Assembly (NCBI RefSeq): GCF_001679925.1
Contig: NZ_LYUZ01000136.1
Span: forward strand, 109,185-173,184
Direction of reading: 5' to 3'
DNA from: Leisingera sp. JC1
Lineage (GTDB): Bacteria > Pseudomonadota > Alphaproteobacteria > Rhodobacterales > Rhodobacteraceae
Length of the DNA: 64,000 nucleotides
The position numbers and the translations under genes are program-made. Under the pieces are notes generated by a model that was given only the letters and a program-made list of their open reading frames with translations, had not been told where the DNA came from and searched no databases. Positions 1-7,760 of this stretch are shown in pieces (positions within the stretch are counted from its first letter, which is position 1; every line of letters starts with the position of its first letter).

Positions 1-76
1 GGTTCCCTGCGGGAACGGGGGGGTGAACCTGGGGCGCCTCATCCCCGCCAGTGCCGCCCAATGGTCAATCGCCTGA

Positions 77-298
77 CCGCTGCCGGGGCTGTCCATCAGT
101 GCATCGCAGACCCGCCGCAGTTTCACCCGCCGTTTCCAGCAGGAAACCGGTCTCAGCTTCGGGCACTGGCGCGACCGGCTGCGCTGCCAGATTGCGCTGC
201 GGGCCGAGGCGCGCGGTGAAAAGATGGAGCAGGTGGCGCAAAGGCTGGGCTACGCCAGCCGCCAGTCCTTGCAGGGCATGATGAAGCGGGTGGTTTGA
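77..298 (+). pseudogene. remnant of an AraC-family regulator (C-terminal DNA-binding domain)
   Basis: The frame ending in TGA at 296-298 encodes the tail of an AraC/XylS double helix-turn-helix: TRRSFTRRFQQETG, FGHWRDRLR and VAQRLGYAS are family landmarks. The same frame carries a stop at 74-76, and no ATG or GTG follows until 278, so no intact product can be made from here. I could not read the sequence left of the stop as AraC in any frame. It is either a decayed remnant or a gene broken by a point or frame change near the window edge. A sequencing error cannot be excluded. Confidence 0.55.
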
Positions 299-452
299 AC
301 GGGCGCCGGGCCCGTTGCTTTACCGCCACGTGCAAGCGCCGCGCTTGCGGTTGTGCCGCCCGGCACTTGTATCGCGGGAAAGTGCCGGATTACTGCCTGT
401 TGCGGGCCTGTTTCCAAGACGGGCCAATCAGCATGTTACCGCGGAGAAAATA

Positions 453-836
453 ATGAAGAAAACTATCCTTGTACTGCCGCTGCTGGCACTGACCGCATGC
501 GCCGATGAATTCAGCTATCCGGCGCAGTTGGACAAGCAGACGCAAGCGGCCGCACAGACTGCGGTGACCCCGGTGGACCAGATCGCCCTCGAGCGCGGCG
601 CGACTGTCAATGGCGGCAATTTCCAAGTTCTCGGGGCGGTTAAAACGTCGGTGGGCAAACCAACCGCCTTCCACCCTGCTCCCACTGTTGCTCAGGCAGA
701 GCAAAAGCTACGGATCGAGGCGGCGAAACTCGGTGCCGATGCAGTCATCAATACGGAAATTGGTGAAATTGGTGTCTGCCCGTTCAGCTGGGGCTGCCGG
801 AATGCCAGCGGTACCGCGGTAAAGCTGACCAACTGA
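453..836 (+). CDS. small lipoprotein with a YbjQ-like heavy-metal-binding domain
   Basis: A 127-residue protein. MKKTILVLPLLALTAC is a lipoprotein signal peptide with the lipobox LTAC, so the mature protein should be attached to a membrane through Cys16. The rest resembles the YbjQ/DUF74 fold: a GATVNGGNFQVLGAV strand pattern, then a helix that ends in AAKLGADAVINTEIG, which is the hallmark G-A-(D/N)-A-(I/V) segment. Two further cysteines sit near the C-terminus (GVCPFSWGC). The start is the ATG preceded by GCGGAG; a longer frame upstream would bury the signal peptide. No function is assigned beyond the domain resemblance. Confidence 0.75.
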   Translation: MKKTILVLPLLALTACADEFSYPAQLDKQTQAAAQTAVTPVDQIALERGATVNGGNFQVLGAVKTSVGKPTAFHPAPTVAQAEQKLRIEAAKLGADAVINTEIGEIGVCPFSWGCRNASGTAVKLTN

Positions 837-860
837 CTGCCGCCACGGGAATAGCCGCAC

Positions 861-892
861 AGCCGCTGTCCTGCCGGATGGCGGCTTTGTTA
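861..892 (+). terminator. weak hairpin after the lipoprotein gene
   Basis: AGCCGC (861-866) pairs with GCGGCT (881-886), followed by TTTGTTATT. The stem is short and the loop long, so this is a weak candidate. Confidence 0.35.
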
Positions 893-961
893 TTGAATTC
901 CATAATCGAATACCGTGGCCGGTTGTGAGAGATTGCCCGGAGGTTCGGGGGAGAGGCCAGC

Positions 962-2128
962 ATGAAATTCATCCGGGATGTGATCGCGCAACTGGAAACC
1001 CCGCGCGAGGCGCGGCCGCTGGGCAGCGGCTGGCTGTCGGGCTCCATGGCGCTGCTGGCAGCCGTCACAGGCCTGCTGCTGGTGCTGCTGCGCTGGTACC
1101 CTGAGACGTTATCCTATCCGCAGACCGCCTTTGTGCATTCCAGCGGCTATGTCACCGCCTTTCTGCGGTTTGTGCTGCTGGCAGGCTATGCGCTGTCGCT
1201 GCTGAGCCTGATCCTGAGCCGCCAGAAAAGCCTGGGCTGGGCGGCGCTGGGGTTGTCGGTTGTTGCCTCGCTGATGGCCACGGCGCAGCCGCAGCACGCC
1301 GGCGAGGTACCGCAGAGCCTCTATTTCGGGCTCGACTATTTCGTCGTGAACGTGCTGCTGGTGGGGTTCCTGTTTGTGCCGCTGGAGCGGTTCTTTCCGG
1401 CGCGGCGCGAGCAGACCGTGTTCCGCACCGAATGGCGCGAGGACATGTTCTATTACCTGGTCAGTTCCATGCTGGTGCAGGTGCTGACCTTCCTGACCAT
1501 GGCGCCCGCGAACTATGTGAACACCGGGGTTGATCTGGAGGGGATCCGCACCCACATCACCAATCTGCCCTTTGCGGTGCAGGTGCTGATCATCATGGCG
1601 GCAACCGATTTCGTCCAGTACTGGGTGCACCGCGCCTTTCACACCTTTCCGGCGCTGTGGCATTTCCATGCGATCCACCACTCCGCCAAGAAGATGGACT
1701 GGCTGGCCGGCGCGCGGATGCATTTCATCGAGATCGCGGTGCTGCGCGGGCTGACGGCGGTGCCGATGTTCACGTTGGGGTTCCAGCCGGAGGCGATCCA
1801 GGGCTATCTGCTGATCGTCTACTTCTACTCCAGCTTCATCCACGCCAATATCGGCTGGAAGCTGGGCTTCATGGAGCGGTTCCTGGTCACCCCGCGCTAT
1901 CACCACTGGCATCATGGAAGCGAGCGGGCAGCGATCGACATCAACTATGCCTCGCATTTTCCGCTCTATGACTGGCTGTTCGGCACCCATCACCTGCCGG
2001 AAGAGGCCTGGCCGTCGAAGTATGGCGTGGCCGGCGATACGGTGCCCAATGGCTATTGGCGGCAATTCCTCTACCCGTTCAACCAGAAGCGCTGGAAGAA
2101 GCAGCCGGAGGAGGGCGGCAAGGGCTGA
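962..2128 (+). CDS. membrane sterol desaturase / fatty acid hydroxylase family protein
   Basis: 388 residues with hydrophobic segments near 28-43, 63-86, 120-140, 165-182 and 203-215. It carries the histidine clusters of the di-iron hydroxylase family: HRAFH (223-227), HFHAIHH (234-240) and HHWHH (314-318), with further His near 332 and 343-344. Family members insert oxygen into lipid, sterol or carotenoid carbons in the inner membrane; the substrate cannot be read from sequence. About 120 N-terminal residues of extra membrane segments precede the catalytic domain. The ATG follows GGGGGAGAGG. It ends three bases before the convergent GFA gene. Confidence 0.85.
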   Translation: MKFIRDVIAQLETPREARPLGSGWLSGSMALLAAVTGLLLVLLRWYPETLSYPQTAFVHSSGYVTAFLRFVLLAGYALSLLSLILSRQKSLGWAALGLSVVASLMATAQPQHAGEVPQSLYFGLDYFVVNVLLVGFLFVPLERFFPARREQTVFRTEWREDMFYYLVSSMLVQVLTFLTMAPANYVNTGVDLEGIRTHITNLPFAVQVLIIMAATDFVQYWVHRAFHTFPALWHFHAIHHSAKKMDWLAGARMHFIEIAVLRGLTAVPMFTLGFQPEAIQGYLLIVYFYSSFIHANIGWKLGFMERFLVTPRYHHWHHGSERAAIDINYASHFPLYDWLFGTHHLPEEAWPSKYGVAGDTVPNGYWRQFLYPFNQKRWKKQPEEGGKG

Positions 2129-2131
2129 GGT

Positions 2132-2485
2132 TCAGAGGCTTTTGCCATCAAATATCTCAGACGGCAGATGCAAGGCATTCAGCCCTTCGACGCAGCCGAG
2201 GTTGACGCGGAAAGTGCCGGGTGACAGGCGCGGCTCCACAAAGGTGTGGATACCGCAGATGCCGCAAAAATGATGGTTCGCCGCCATGGTGCCGAACCTG
2301 TAGGACTTCAGCGCGCCATCGGTTGCAGTGATCGCCATTTCCTCCTTTGGTACCTTGAACGGGGTCAGATAAGCGGTTTTGCGGATGCAGATGGAGCAGT
2401 CGCATTGCATCGCGCTGGTGATGTCCGGCGCGCGGAAGGAAAAGCGGACAGTGCCGCAATGGCAGCTGCCTGAATAGGTTTGCAT
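2132..2485 (-). CDS. GFA (glutathione-dependent formaldehyde-activating/CENP-V fold) family protein
   Basis: 117 residues with the zinc-binding cysteines of the GFA fold: SCHCG (Cys8, Cys10), CDCSIC (Cys28, 30, 33) and CGICG (Cys74, 77). The length is typical of the short single-domain members. The name derives from a formaldehyde-glutathione adduct enzyme, but most small paralogues have no demonstrated activity, so only the fold is claimed. It is convergent with the desaturase-like gene and has its own upstream region of about 180 bases. Confidence 0.85.
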   Translation of the reverse strand: MQTYSGSCHCGTVRFSFRAPDITSAMQCDCSICIRKTAYLTPFKVPKEEMAITATDGALKSYRFGTMAANHHFCGICGIHTFVEPRLSPGTFRVNLGCVEGLNALHLPSEIFDGKSL

Positions 2486-2665
2486 GGTGTGTCTCCTGTT
2501 GGGTTCAGGCGGGTTGCACAGGCCGAATGGAGCATTTTTTGCTGTTCCGGCCGGGAATGCGGCAAAGGCAATGCAGAAGGCAGGGCTGGACTTCTACTGT
2601 GTTGACCCGCCCGTACTTTAGTCTAAGTTGCGCCCGCGTTAGCAAAAAAGAGCAGGATAAGACTT

Positions 2666-2929
2666 ATGAAATTTGGGTTTTTGTGCGCCGCCGGTGCTGT
2701 GTTGCTGGCTGGCTGTCAAAGCAGCACGGACAGCGAAATGGTCGTCGCCAGACCACAGGCCGCGTCTGCGGGCATTACCAAGGCGCAGATCGAAACCTGC
2801 TGGAAGAAGGCGGGCATCCAGGGCGATCTTTATAAGTTTATGACGCCGGAAGAGGCCGCGGGCATACAGCCCGGCGGAGTTTTCACCAAGGAAAAGCACG
2901 CGGTGTTTACCGCCTGCCTGAACTCCTAG
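2666..2929 (+). CDS. small lipoprotein of unknown function
   Basis: 87 residues. MKFGFLCAAGAVLLAGC is a lipoprotein signal peptide with lipobox LAGC and acylation at Cys17. The mature part is a short helical domain with two cysteines (ETCWKKAG and FTACLNS) that could pair in the periplasm. I do not recognise the family. It stops eight bases before the convergent DUF1326 gene. Confidence 0.7.
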   Translation: MKFGFLCAAGAVLLAGCQSSTDSEMVVARPQAASAGITKAQIETCWKKAGIQGDLYKFMTPEEAAGIQPGGVFTKEKHAVFTACLNS

Positions 2930-2937
2930 GCCGAACC

Positions 2938-3573
2938 TCAGGCGGCGATCCCGTGCGGGCCATGGCGGATGATGGCCCATTGGCCATAGCTGTCGTCCAG
3001 GTCCAGCTTGATCGCCGCATCGGATTTGGTGGAGGCGCTGCCGATCTCGGCCAGGGTGAACTCAATGCCGCCAGGGATCCCGATCTGGACCCGGTGCTCG
3101 CCGCCGCCATGGGGTGCCTGGATCGGGCGGCCGGTGGAGGTGACCAGGCCTTCGATATCCAGTTTGGCGGTGCGGTTGCCGATGTCCACCTCATAGTCGA
3201 TCCGCTTGGTCAGCGTCTCGTGCACGGTGTCGCACATGGCGCGGAACACCCACCAGTGGGTGGCTTCCTCATCAGTTTCGCCGCCTAGAAGCACGGTTTC
3301 CAGCGCTGCGCGCTGGGCCTCGGTGGCGCGGTCATCGATGATTGCCTGCAACGCGCCCTTGCCTTCAAAGATCGGGCCCGGCCAGGCGTAGAGCAGGGCG
3401 GACCTTGTGCCAGTCAGGTCTGTTTCACCGAAATGGCCCTTGTCGATGTGGATCACCTCGAACCCGGTGCAATTCCCATGGGTCGGCAGGTCTTCGAACT
3501 GGCAGGGGCAGCCGTAGTTGCAGTTGCAGTTCCCGAAGCTGCGGCCTTCGATATACCAATCCACATGTGCCAT
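2938..3573 (-). CDS. DUF1326 domain protein
   Basis: 211 residues. The N-terminus carries the signature NCNCNYGCPC (Cys16, 18, 22, 24) after a short strand, the defining feature of DUF1326. The four close cysteines suggest metal or cluster binding, but the family has no established biochemical role. The chosen ATG has GGAGGA seven bases upstream; an in-frame start further upstream (3621) lacks such a site. Confidence 0.8.
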   Translation of the reverse strand: MAHVDWYIEGRSFGNCNCNYGCPCQFEDLPTHGNCTGFEVIHIDKGHFGETDLTGTRSALLYAWPGPIFEGKGALQAIIDDRATEAQRAALETVLLGGETDEEATHWWVFRAMCDTVHETLTKRIDYEVDIGNRTAKLDIEGLVTSTGRPIQAPHGGGEHRVQIGIPGGIEFTLAEIGSASTKSDAAIKLDLDDSYGQWAIIRHGPHGIAA

Positions 3574-3680
3574 GGCTGTCTCCTCCGGTTGCTGCTGACT
3601 GGGACGGCGGGAGTGTATCACAATACGGGCATGATTTCAGGTGCAGTATGCCCGGAACCGCAGGGGCTCCAGGCAATTGA

Positions 3681-4232
3681 TCAGTTTGACAGATAGGCGT
3701 CTGTACCGGTGACCGAAGCGTAGGCAAAGCTGAGCGCGGCCATGAAGGCCCCGTGTGTCTGTTCCGCCGGAACAGTGACTCCATTGTATTCCAGGCTGCG
3801 GCTGGTGGAGCAGGCATCCTCGATCACCGTAACTTCAAAGCCGAAATCGGAAGCGGCTCTGGCTGCCGCATCAATGCACATGTGGCTCATGCTGCCGGCG
3901 AGCGTCACGCCGGTGATGCCGTTTTCGTCCAGCAGTTGCTTCAGGCCGGTATCGAGGAAGGCATTTACCCTGTGTTTGACCACGATGGGCTCATCTGCTG
4001 CGGGGCGGATCGACGGGTGAAACTCCGCGCCAGTGGTGCCGGCGGCAAAGAACAGCGCGTCCGGGCGTTCATTCTCGTGGCGCACATGCACCACCAAACT
4101 GCCTTTGGCACGGGCGTGGTCCAGCAGGCGGCGGGCATTGGCAGCGGAGGCTTCCATCCCGTGCAGTTCCCATTTGCCGCCGGGGAAATAGTCGTTCTGG
4201 ATGTCGATCAGGATCAGTGCGGATTTTGTCAT
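3681..4232 (-). CDS. isochorismatase-like cysteine hydrolase
   Basis: 183 residues, the normal length for the family. The catalytic triad is visible: Asp10 in LILIDIQNDYF, Lys86 in PIVVKHRVNAF and Cys119 in SMSHMCIDAA. The family hydrolyses amides or vinyl ethers (nicotinamide, biuret, N-carbamoyl compounds, isochorismate). The substrate here is not determined by the sequence. It is divergent from a GlxA-type regulator with a 94-base shared upstream region, an arrangement often seen for this family, which suggests the regulator controls it. Confidence 0.85.
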   Translation of the reverse strand: MTKSALILIDIQNDYFPGGKWELHGMEASAANARRLLDHARAKGSLVVHVRHENERPDALFFAAGTTGAEFHPSIRPAADEPIVVKHRVNAFLDTGLKQLLDENGITGVTLAGSMSHMCIDAAARAASDFGFEVTVIEDACSTSRSLEYNGVTVPAEQTHGAFMAALSFAYASVTGTDAYLSN

Positions 4233-4326
4233 TTGCCACTCCTTTGCGGTTGCCGCTCCGGTATAGGTCCGGGCTGCGCCATCGGGTGACTGGCGAAAAT
4301 GACATAAAGCGGGCAAGATCGGACAA

Positions 4327-5253
4327 ATGGCAGGAGATGATCAGATACGCGTCGGCCTTGTGGCCTATCCGGGGGCTCAGCAGGCTGCGCTGCTGGGGCT
4401 GCGCGACCTGCTGGAGGCAGCGGGCGGCGGGCTGCAGGTCCAGGCGCGCCGGTTCAACACCCGGATGGTGGAGGATTTCTCCGCCCGGGACCCGTTCGAT
4501 GCCGTAATCCTGCCGCCCAGTCTTGGGGAGGGGCCGGCCGGAGTTGAGCTGCAGGGCGTTGCCCGCTGGGTGCGGCAGCAGCACAGCGGCGGGGCGCTGG
4601 CCTGCTCGGTCTGCGCGGGCGCCTTTCCGCTGGCCGCAGCCGGGGTGCTGGACGGACGCCCTGCCACCACCCATTGGGCGCTGGCAGAGGGTTTTGCACA
4701 AGCCTATCCGCAAGTTCGGGTGCAGGCGGAGCGGCTGCTGATCGACGACGGCGATGTGATTACCGCGGGCGGGCTGATGGCTTGGACCGATCTGGGGCTG
4801 CGGCTGATTGCGCGCTTCATGGGGCCTGCGGTGATGCTGGAGACCGCGCGGTTCTTCCTGATCGACCCGGGCGTGCGCGAGCAAAGCTACTACAACCTGT
4901 TTGCCCCCAGCCTGACCCATGGCGATGCTGCAGTGCTGAAGGCCCAGCATTGGCTGCAAGCGCGGTTTCACCAAGCGGTGACGGTGCCGCAGATGGCGGC
5001 CGCTGCCGGGCTGGAGGAGCGCACTTTTCTGCGCCGGTTCCAGGCTGCCACCAGCCTGGCGCCCTCGCAGTATCTGCAACAGCTGCGTATCGCCAAGGCG
5101 CGGGAGCAGCTGGAGCTATCCGCTGCCAGTATCGAAACCATTGCGATGGCGGCGGGCTATCTGGATGTTTCTGCCTTCCGCAAACTGTTCCAGCGGGCAG
5201 TCGGCCTGTCCCCCAGCGCGTACCGCAAGCGGTTTACACCGCCGCGCAGCTGA
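4327..5253 (+). CDS. GlxA-type transcriptional regulator (DJ-1/PfpI-like domain plus AraC HTH)
   Basis: 308 residues. Residues about 6-170 form a DJ-1/PfpI-like amidotransferase fold, with CSVCAGAFPLAAAGVLDGRPATTHW around the elbow position. Residues about 205-305 are an AraC double helix-turn-helix (VPQMAAAAGLEERTFLRRF and IETIAMAAGYLDVSAFRKLF). Relatives sense small nitrogen compounds such as carnitine or betaine derivatives and act as activators. The divergent isochorismatase-like gene is the most likely target. The intergenic region holds a possible -10 element around GGTATAGG. Confidence 0.85.
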   Translation: MAGDDQIRVGLVAYPGAQQAALLGLRDLLEAAGGGLQVQARRFNTRMVEDFSARDPFDAVILPPSLGEGPAGVELQGVARWVRQQHSGGALACSVCAGAFPLAAAGVLDGRPATTHWALAEGFAQAYPQVRVQAERLLIDDGDVITAGGLMAWTDLGLRLIARFMGPAVMLETARFFLIDPGVREQSYYNLFAPSLTHGDAAVLKAQHWLQARFHQAVTVPQMAAAAGLEERTFLRRFQAATSLAPSQYLQQLRIAKAREQLELSAASIETIAMAAGYLDVSAFRKLFQRAVGLSPSAYRKRFTPPRS

Positions 5254-5366
5254 CACCCCGGCTGGCGATGGAGCGGTATGACACACCCGCCTGCCATCGG
5301 TCCCCGCCCTCTTGCTTTCGCGCGCCCTTGTGGTAGCAGGGCACAAGCAGAATTCGAGGGGCCGTG

Positions 5367-6440
5367 ATGGACGATCTTAAAGCCAAATACCTGGGTCAGA
5401 TTGCAGAGGCCGCCGACGAGGCGGCGCTGGAGGCGATCCGCCTTGCCGCTGTCGGCAAGAAGGGCGAAGTGGCGCTGAAGATGCGCGAGCTGGGCAAGAT
5501 GACCCCGGAAGAGCGCCAGGTGGCTGGCCCCGCGCTGAACGCGCTGAAAGATGAGATCAACTCAGCCCTGGCGGCCAAAAAGGCGGGCCTGGAAGATGCC
5601 GCTCTGGATGAGCGCCTGCGCACCGAATGGCTGGACGTGACCCTGCCGTCGCGCCCCGCCCGCCAGGGCAGCCTGCATCCGATCAGCCAGGTGCAGGAAG
5701 AGATCACCGCGATCTTTGCCGAGCTGGGCTTCTCCGTCGCCGAAGGCCCGCGGATCGACACCGACTGGTACAACTTCGATGCGCTGAACATCCCAGGCCA
5801 CCACCCGGCGCGGGCCGAAATGGACACGTTCTATATGCACCGCGCCGAAGGCGACGACCGCCCGCCGCATGTGCTGCGCACCCACACCTCGCCTGTCCAG
5901 ATCCGCTCGATGGAGAAGATGGGCGCGCCGCTGCGCATCATCTGCCCGGGCGGCGTCTACCGCGCCGATTACGACCAGACCCACACGCCGATGTTCCACC
6001 AGGTCGAAGGCCTGGCGCTGGACAAGGACATCTCGATGGCGAACCTCAAGTGGGTGCTGGAGGAATTCGTCAAATCCTTCTTCGAGGTGGACGATGTCGA
6101 GCTGCGCTTCCGCGCCTCGCATTTCCCCTTCACCGAGCCGTCGGCAGAGGTGGATATCCGCTGTTCCTGGGAAGGCGGCACGCTGAAGATCGGCGAGGGC
6201 GACGACTGGATGGAAATCCTCGGCTCCGGCATGGTGCACCCCAAGGTGATCGCCGCGGGCGGCATCGATCCGGAGATCTATCAGGGCTTTGCCTTTGGCA
6301 TCGGCATCGACCGTCTGGCGATGCTGAAATACGGCATCCCGGATCTGCGCGCCTTCTTCGACAGCGACCTGCGCTGGCTGCGCCACTACGGCTTCCAGAG
6401 CCTGGACATGCCGGCGCTGCATGGCGGGTTGTCTAGGTAA
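5367..6440 (+). CDS. pheS: phenylalanine--tRNA ligase alpha subunit
   Basis: 357 residues, the usual alphaproteobacterial length. An N-terminal coiled-coil (about 1-90) that contacts tRNA is followed by a class II synthetase core. Motif 2 lies at [19 protein letters not shown] and motif 3 at [17 protein letters not shown]. The active-site loop [11 protein letters not shown] is present. It forms the alpha2beta2 enzyme with PheT. A GTG three bases earlier is also in frame; ATG is preferred. It is not contiguous with pheT: about 1.3 kb lies between them. Confidence 0.95.
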   Translation: MDDLKAKYLGQIAEAADEAALEAIRLAAVGKKGEVALKMRELGKMTPEERQVAGPALNALKDEINSALAAKKAGLEDAALDERLRTEWLDVTLPSRPARQGSLHPISQVQEEITAIFAELGFSVAEGPRIDTDWYNFDALNIPGHHPARAEMDTFYMHRAEGDDRPPHVLRTHTSPVQIRSMEKMGAPLRIICPGGVYRADYDQTHTPMFHQVEGLALDKDISMANLKWVLEEFVKSFFEVDDVELRFRASHFPFTEPSAEVDIRCSWEGGTLKIGEGDDWMEILGSGMVHPKVIAAGGIDPEIYQGFAFGIGIDRLAMLKYGIPDLRAFFDSDLRWLRHYGFQSLDMPALHGGLSR

Positions 6441-6466
6441 ACCTCCCAAATTGCAGACCTTCCGCT

Positions 6467-6552
6467 CGGCCGTGAGGCCGGGCAGCGCCCGTCCCGCCCC
6501 CCACGGGGCGGGCGCTTCGCTTCCCTCCCCGCCGGGCCGGGCGCCGCCCTTG
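6467..6552 (-). repeat. dispersed 85-base palindromic repeat, copy A
   Basis: Read on the minus strand, this segment is nearly identical to 50931-51014. Differences are a C/T near the start, AG versus T in one run, and CA versus TG near the end. It contains a GC-rich self-complementary core (GCCCGCCCC next to GGGGCGGGC) and outer inverted arms. A third, more diverged copy lies at 52190-52305. It falls just after pheS. Confidence 0.85.
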
Positions 6553-6606
6553 GTGGTACAGTCCCCAGCGCGGAAACAAGGCCTCAGGCCGCCGCGCCAT
6601 CGCATG

Positions 6607-6667
6607 TCTCTCGGCGATTGCCAGCAATCGCCTGTCGGCAGTGCATTGCTGTGCAATGCACGAGAGA
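6607..6667. other. perfectly nested inverted repeats, possible three-way-junction structure
   Basis: Three exact stems pack without gaps at the junction. The outer stem is TCTCTC (6607-6612) with GAGAGA (6662-6667). The first inner hairpin is GGCGATTG/CAATCGCC (6613-6620, 6625-6632) with a CCAG loop. The second is GTGCATTGC/GCAATGCAC (6641-6649, 6653-6661) with a TGT loop. An eight-base linker joins the inner hairpins. There is no T-run, so it is not an ordinary terminator. It lies in the pheS-esterase gap of about 415 bases, in which I see no gene. Confidence 0.5.
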
Positions 6668-6855
6668 CCGCCCGCACAGGCAGGCGATTTTGTGAGCCGA
6701 GCGCAACGGTTAGACGCCGTACGGATTGGGCAGGGATAAACTGCCACACACTGCCGTTGGATCGCCTCCTCGCGGTCAGGCGGTGGCGCGGCTTGGCACA
6801 CTTCCCCACAAACTTGTGACGTGACAACCGCCGCGTGGTGGCTAGGCTCACCCGT

Positions 6856-7671
6856 ATGATCCGAGCAGTCCTTTCCCTGTCCGCCGCCCTTTTGTGGGCC
6901 ACTGCCGCTGCCGCCATGGGGCCGTCAAAACCCGCTGAATGCCTTGGCGAAACGCCCTGCGAACTGGGTGACCGCTCCTATCACGTGATGGAGCCGGAGG
7001 GCTGGGATGGGGTCTCACCTATGCCGGTGCTGCTGCATTTCCACGGCTGGTCCCGCACCGGGCGCCACGCGCAGCACAGCAACCGGGTGGGGGTCTCTGC
7101 CAAGCGCCGCGGCGTGCTGCTGGTGACGCCGAACGGGCGCAACAAGACATGGGATTTCTGGTCTGCTGGCACGGAAGATGTGGGGTTTGCCGACCGGGTG
7201 CTGGCAGACGTCGCCAAACGCTACCCTGTTGACCCCGATCGCATTTATGTTTCCGGATATTCCTATGGCTCAGCCATGGCCTGGCGCTATGTCTGCCACA
7301 GCGGCGATGATGTGGCAGCCCTTCTGGCGGTGGCCGGAACCATCCAGCAAAGCGAGACCTGCCCTGAGGCCCCGCGCGAGGTGCGCCATGTGCACGGGCT
7401 GAAGGATGCGGTGATGGATTTCCCCTATGGCCCCGGCGGCGAGCGGACCTATCCGGTGGCGCTGTGGCGGGCGCGGCTGGGCTGCGGTGCGGCGCGGGCG
7501 CTGGGGCAGTGGCAAGTGGTGGAGTTCCTGAAGCTGGACCGCACGGTCTGGGCGGGCTGCGCTGGCGGCCAAGTGGTGCTGGACACCCATCCGGGCGGCC
7601 ATTTCATCCCGCATGGCTGGATCGGGCGGCAATTGGATGAGCTTTTGAACCTCACTCCCAGCTATCCTTGA
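6856..7671 (+). CDS. secreted alpha/beta-hydrolase of the polyhydroxybutyrate depolymerase / LpqC esterase type
   Basis: 271 residues. MIRAVLSLSAALLWATAAAA is a Sec signal peptide, which also supports this ATG over a GTG seven codons upstream. The core is an alpha/beta hydrolase: oxyanion region LLHFHGWS (about 60-66), nucleophile elbow GYSYGS with Ser136, and a late His in GGHFIPHGW. The fold matches extracellular feruloyl esterase and PHB depolymerase relatives; the real substrate is unknown. Paired cysteines (near 29/35, 147/175 and 230/250) fit an exported protein. It sits between pheS and pheT on the same strand. Confidence 0.75.
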   Translation: MIRAVLSLSAALLWATAAAAMGPSKPAECLGETPCELGDRSYHVMEPEGWDGVSPMPVLLHFHGWSRTGRHAQHSNRVGVSAKRRGVLLVTPNGRNKTWDFWSAGTEDVGFADRVLADVAKRYPVDPDRIYVSGYSYGSAMAWRYVCHSGDDVAALLAVAGTIQQSETCPEAPREVRHVHGLKDAVMDFPYGPGGERTYPVALWRARLGCGAARALGQWQVVEFLKLDRTVWAGCAGGQVVLDTHPGGHFIPHGWIGRQLDELLNLTPSYP

Positions 7672-7760
7672 GCGCGGGGGCGCAGAACCCTTGAACCTTG
7701 GCGCATTCTTTGCCATTGCCTCAGGTCAAACACGCATGTCTGCCAAGGGGTCCCCGACCG

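Noticed and set aside
6709-6715. GTTAGAC resembling an integron attC core site
   Set aside because: No matching RYYYAAC inverse core was found at a suitable distance, and there is no integrase or cassette structure nearby.
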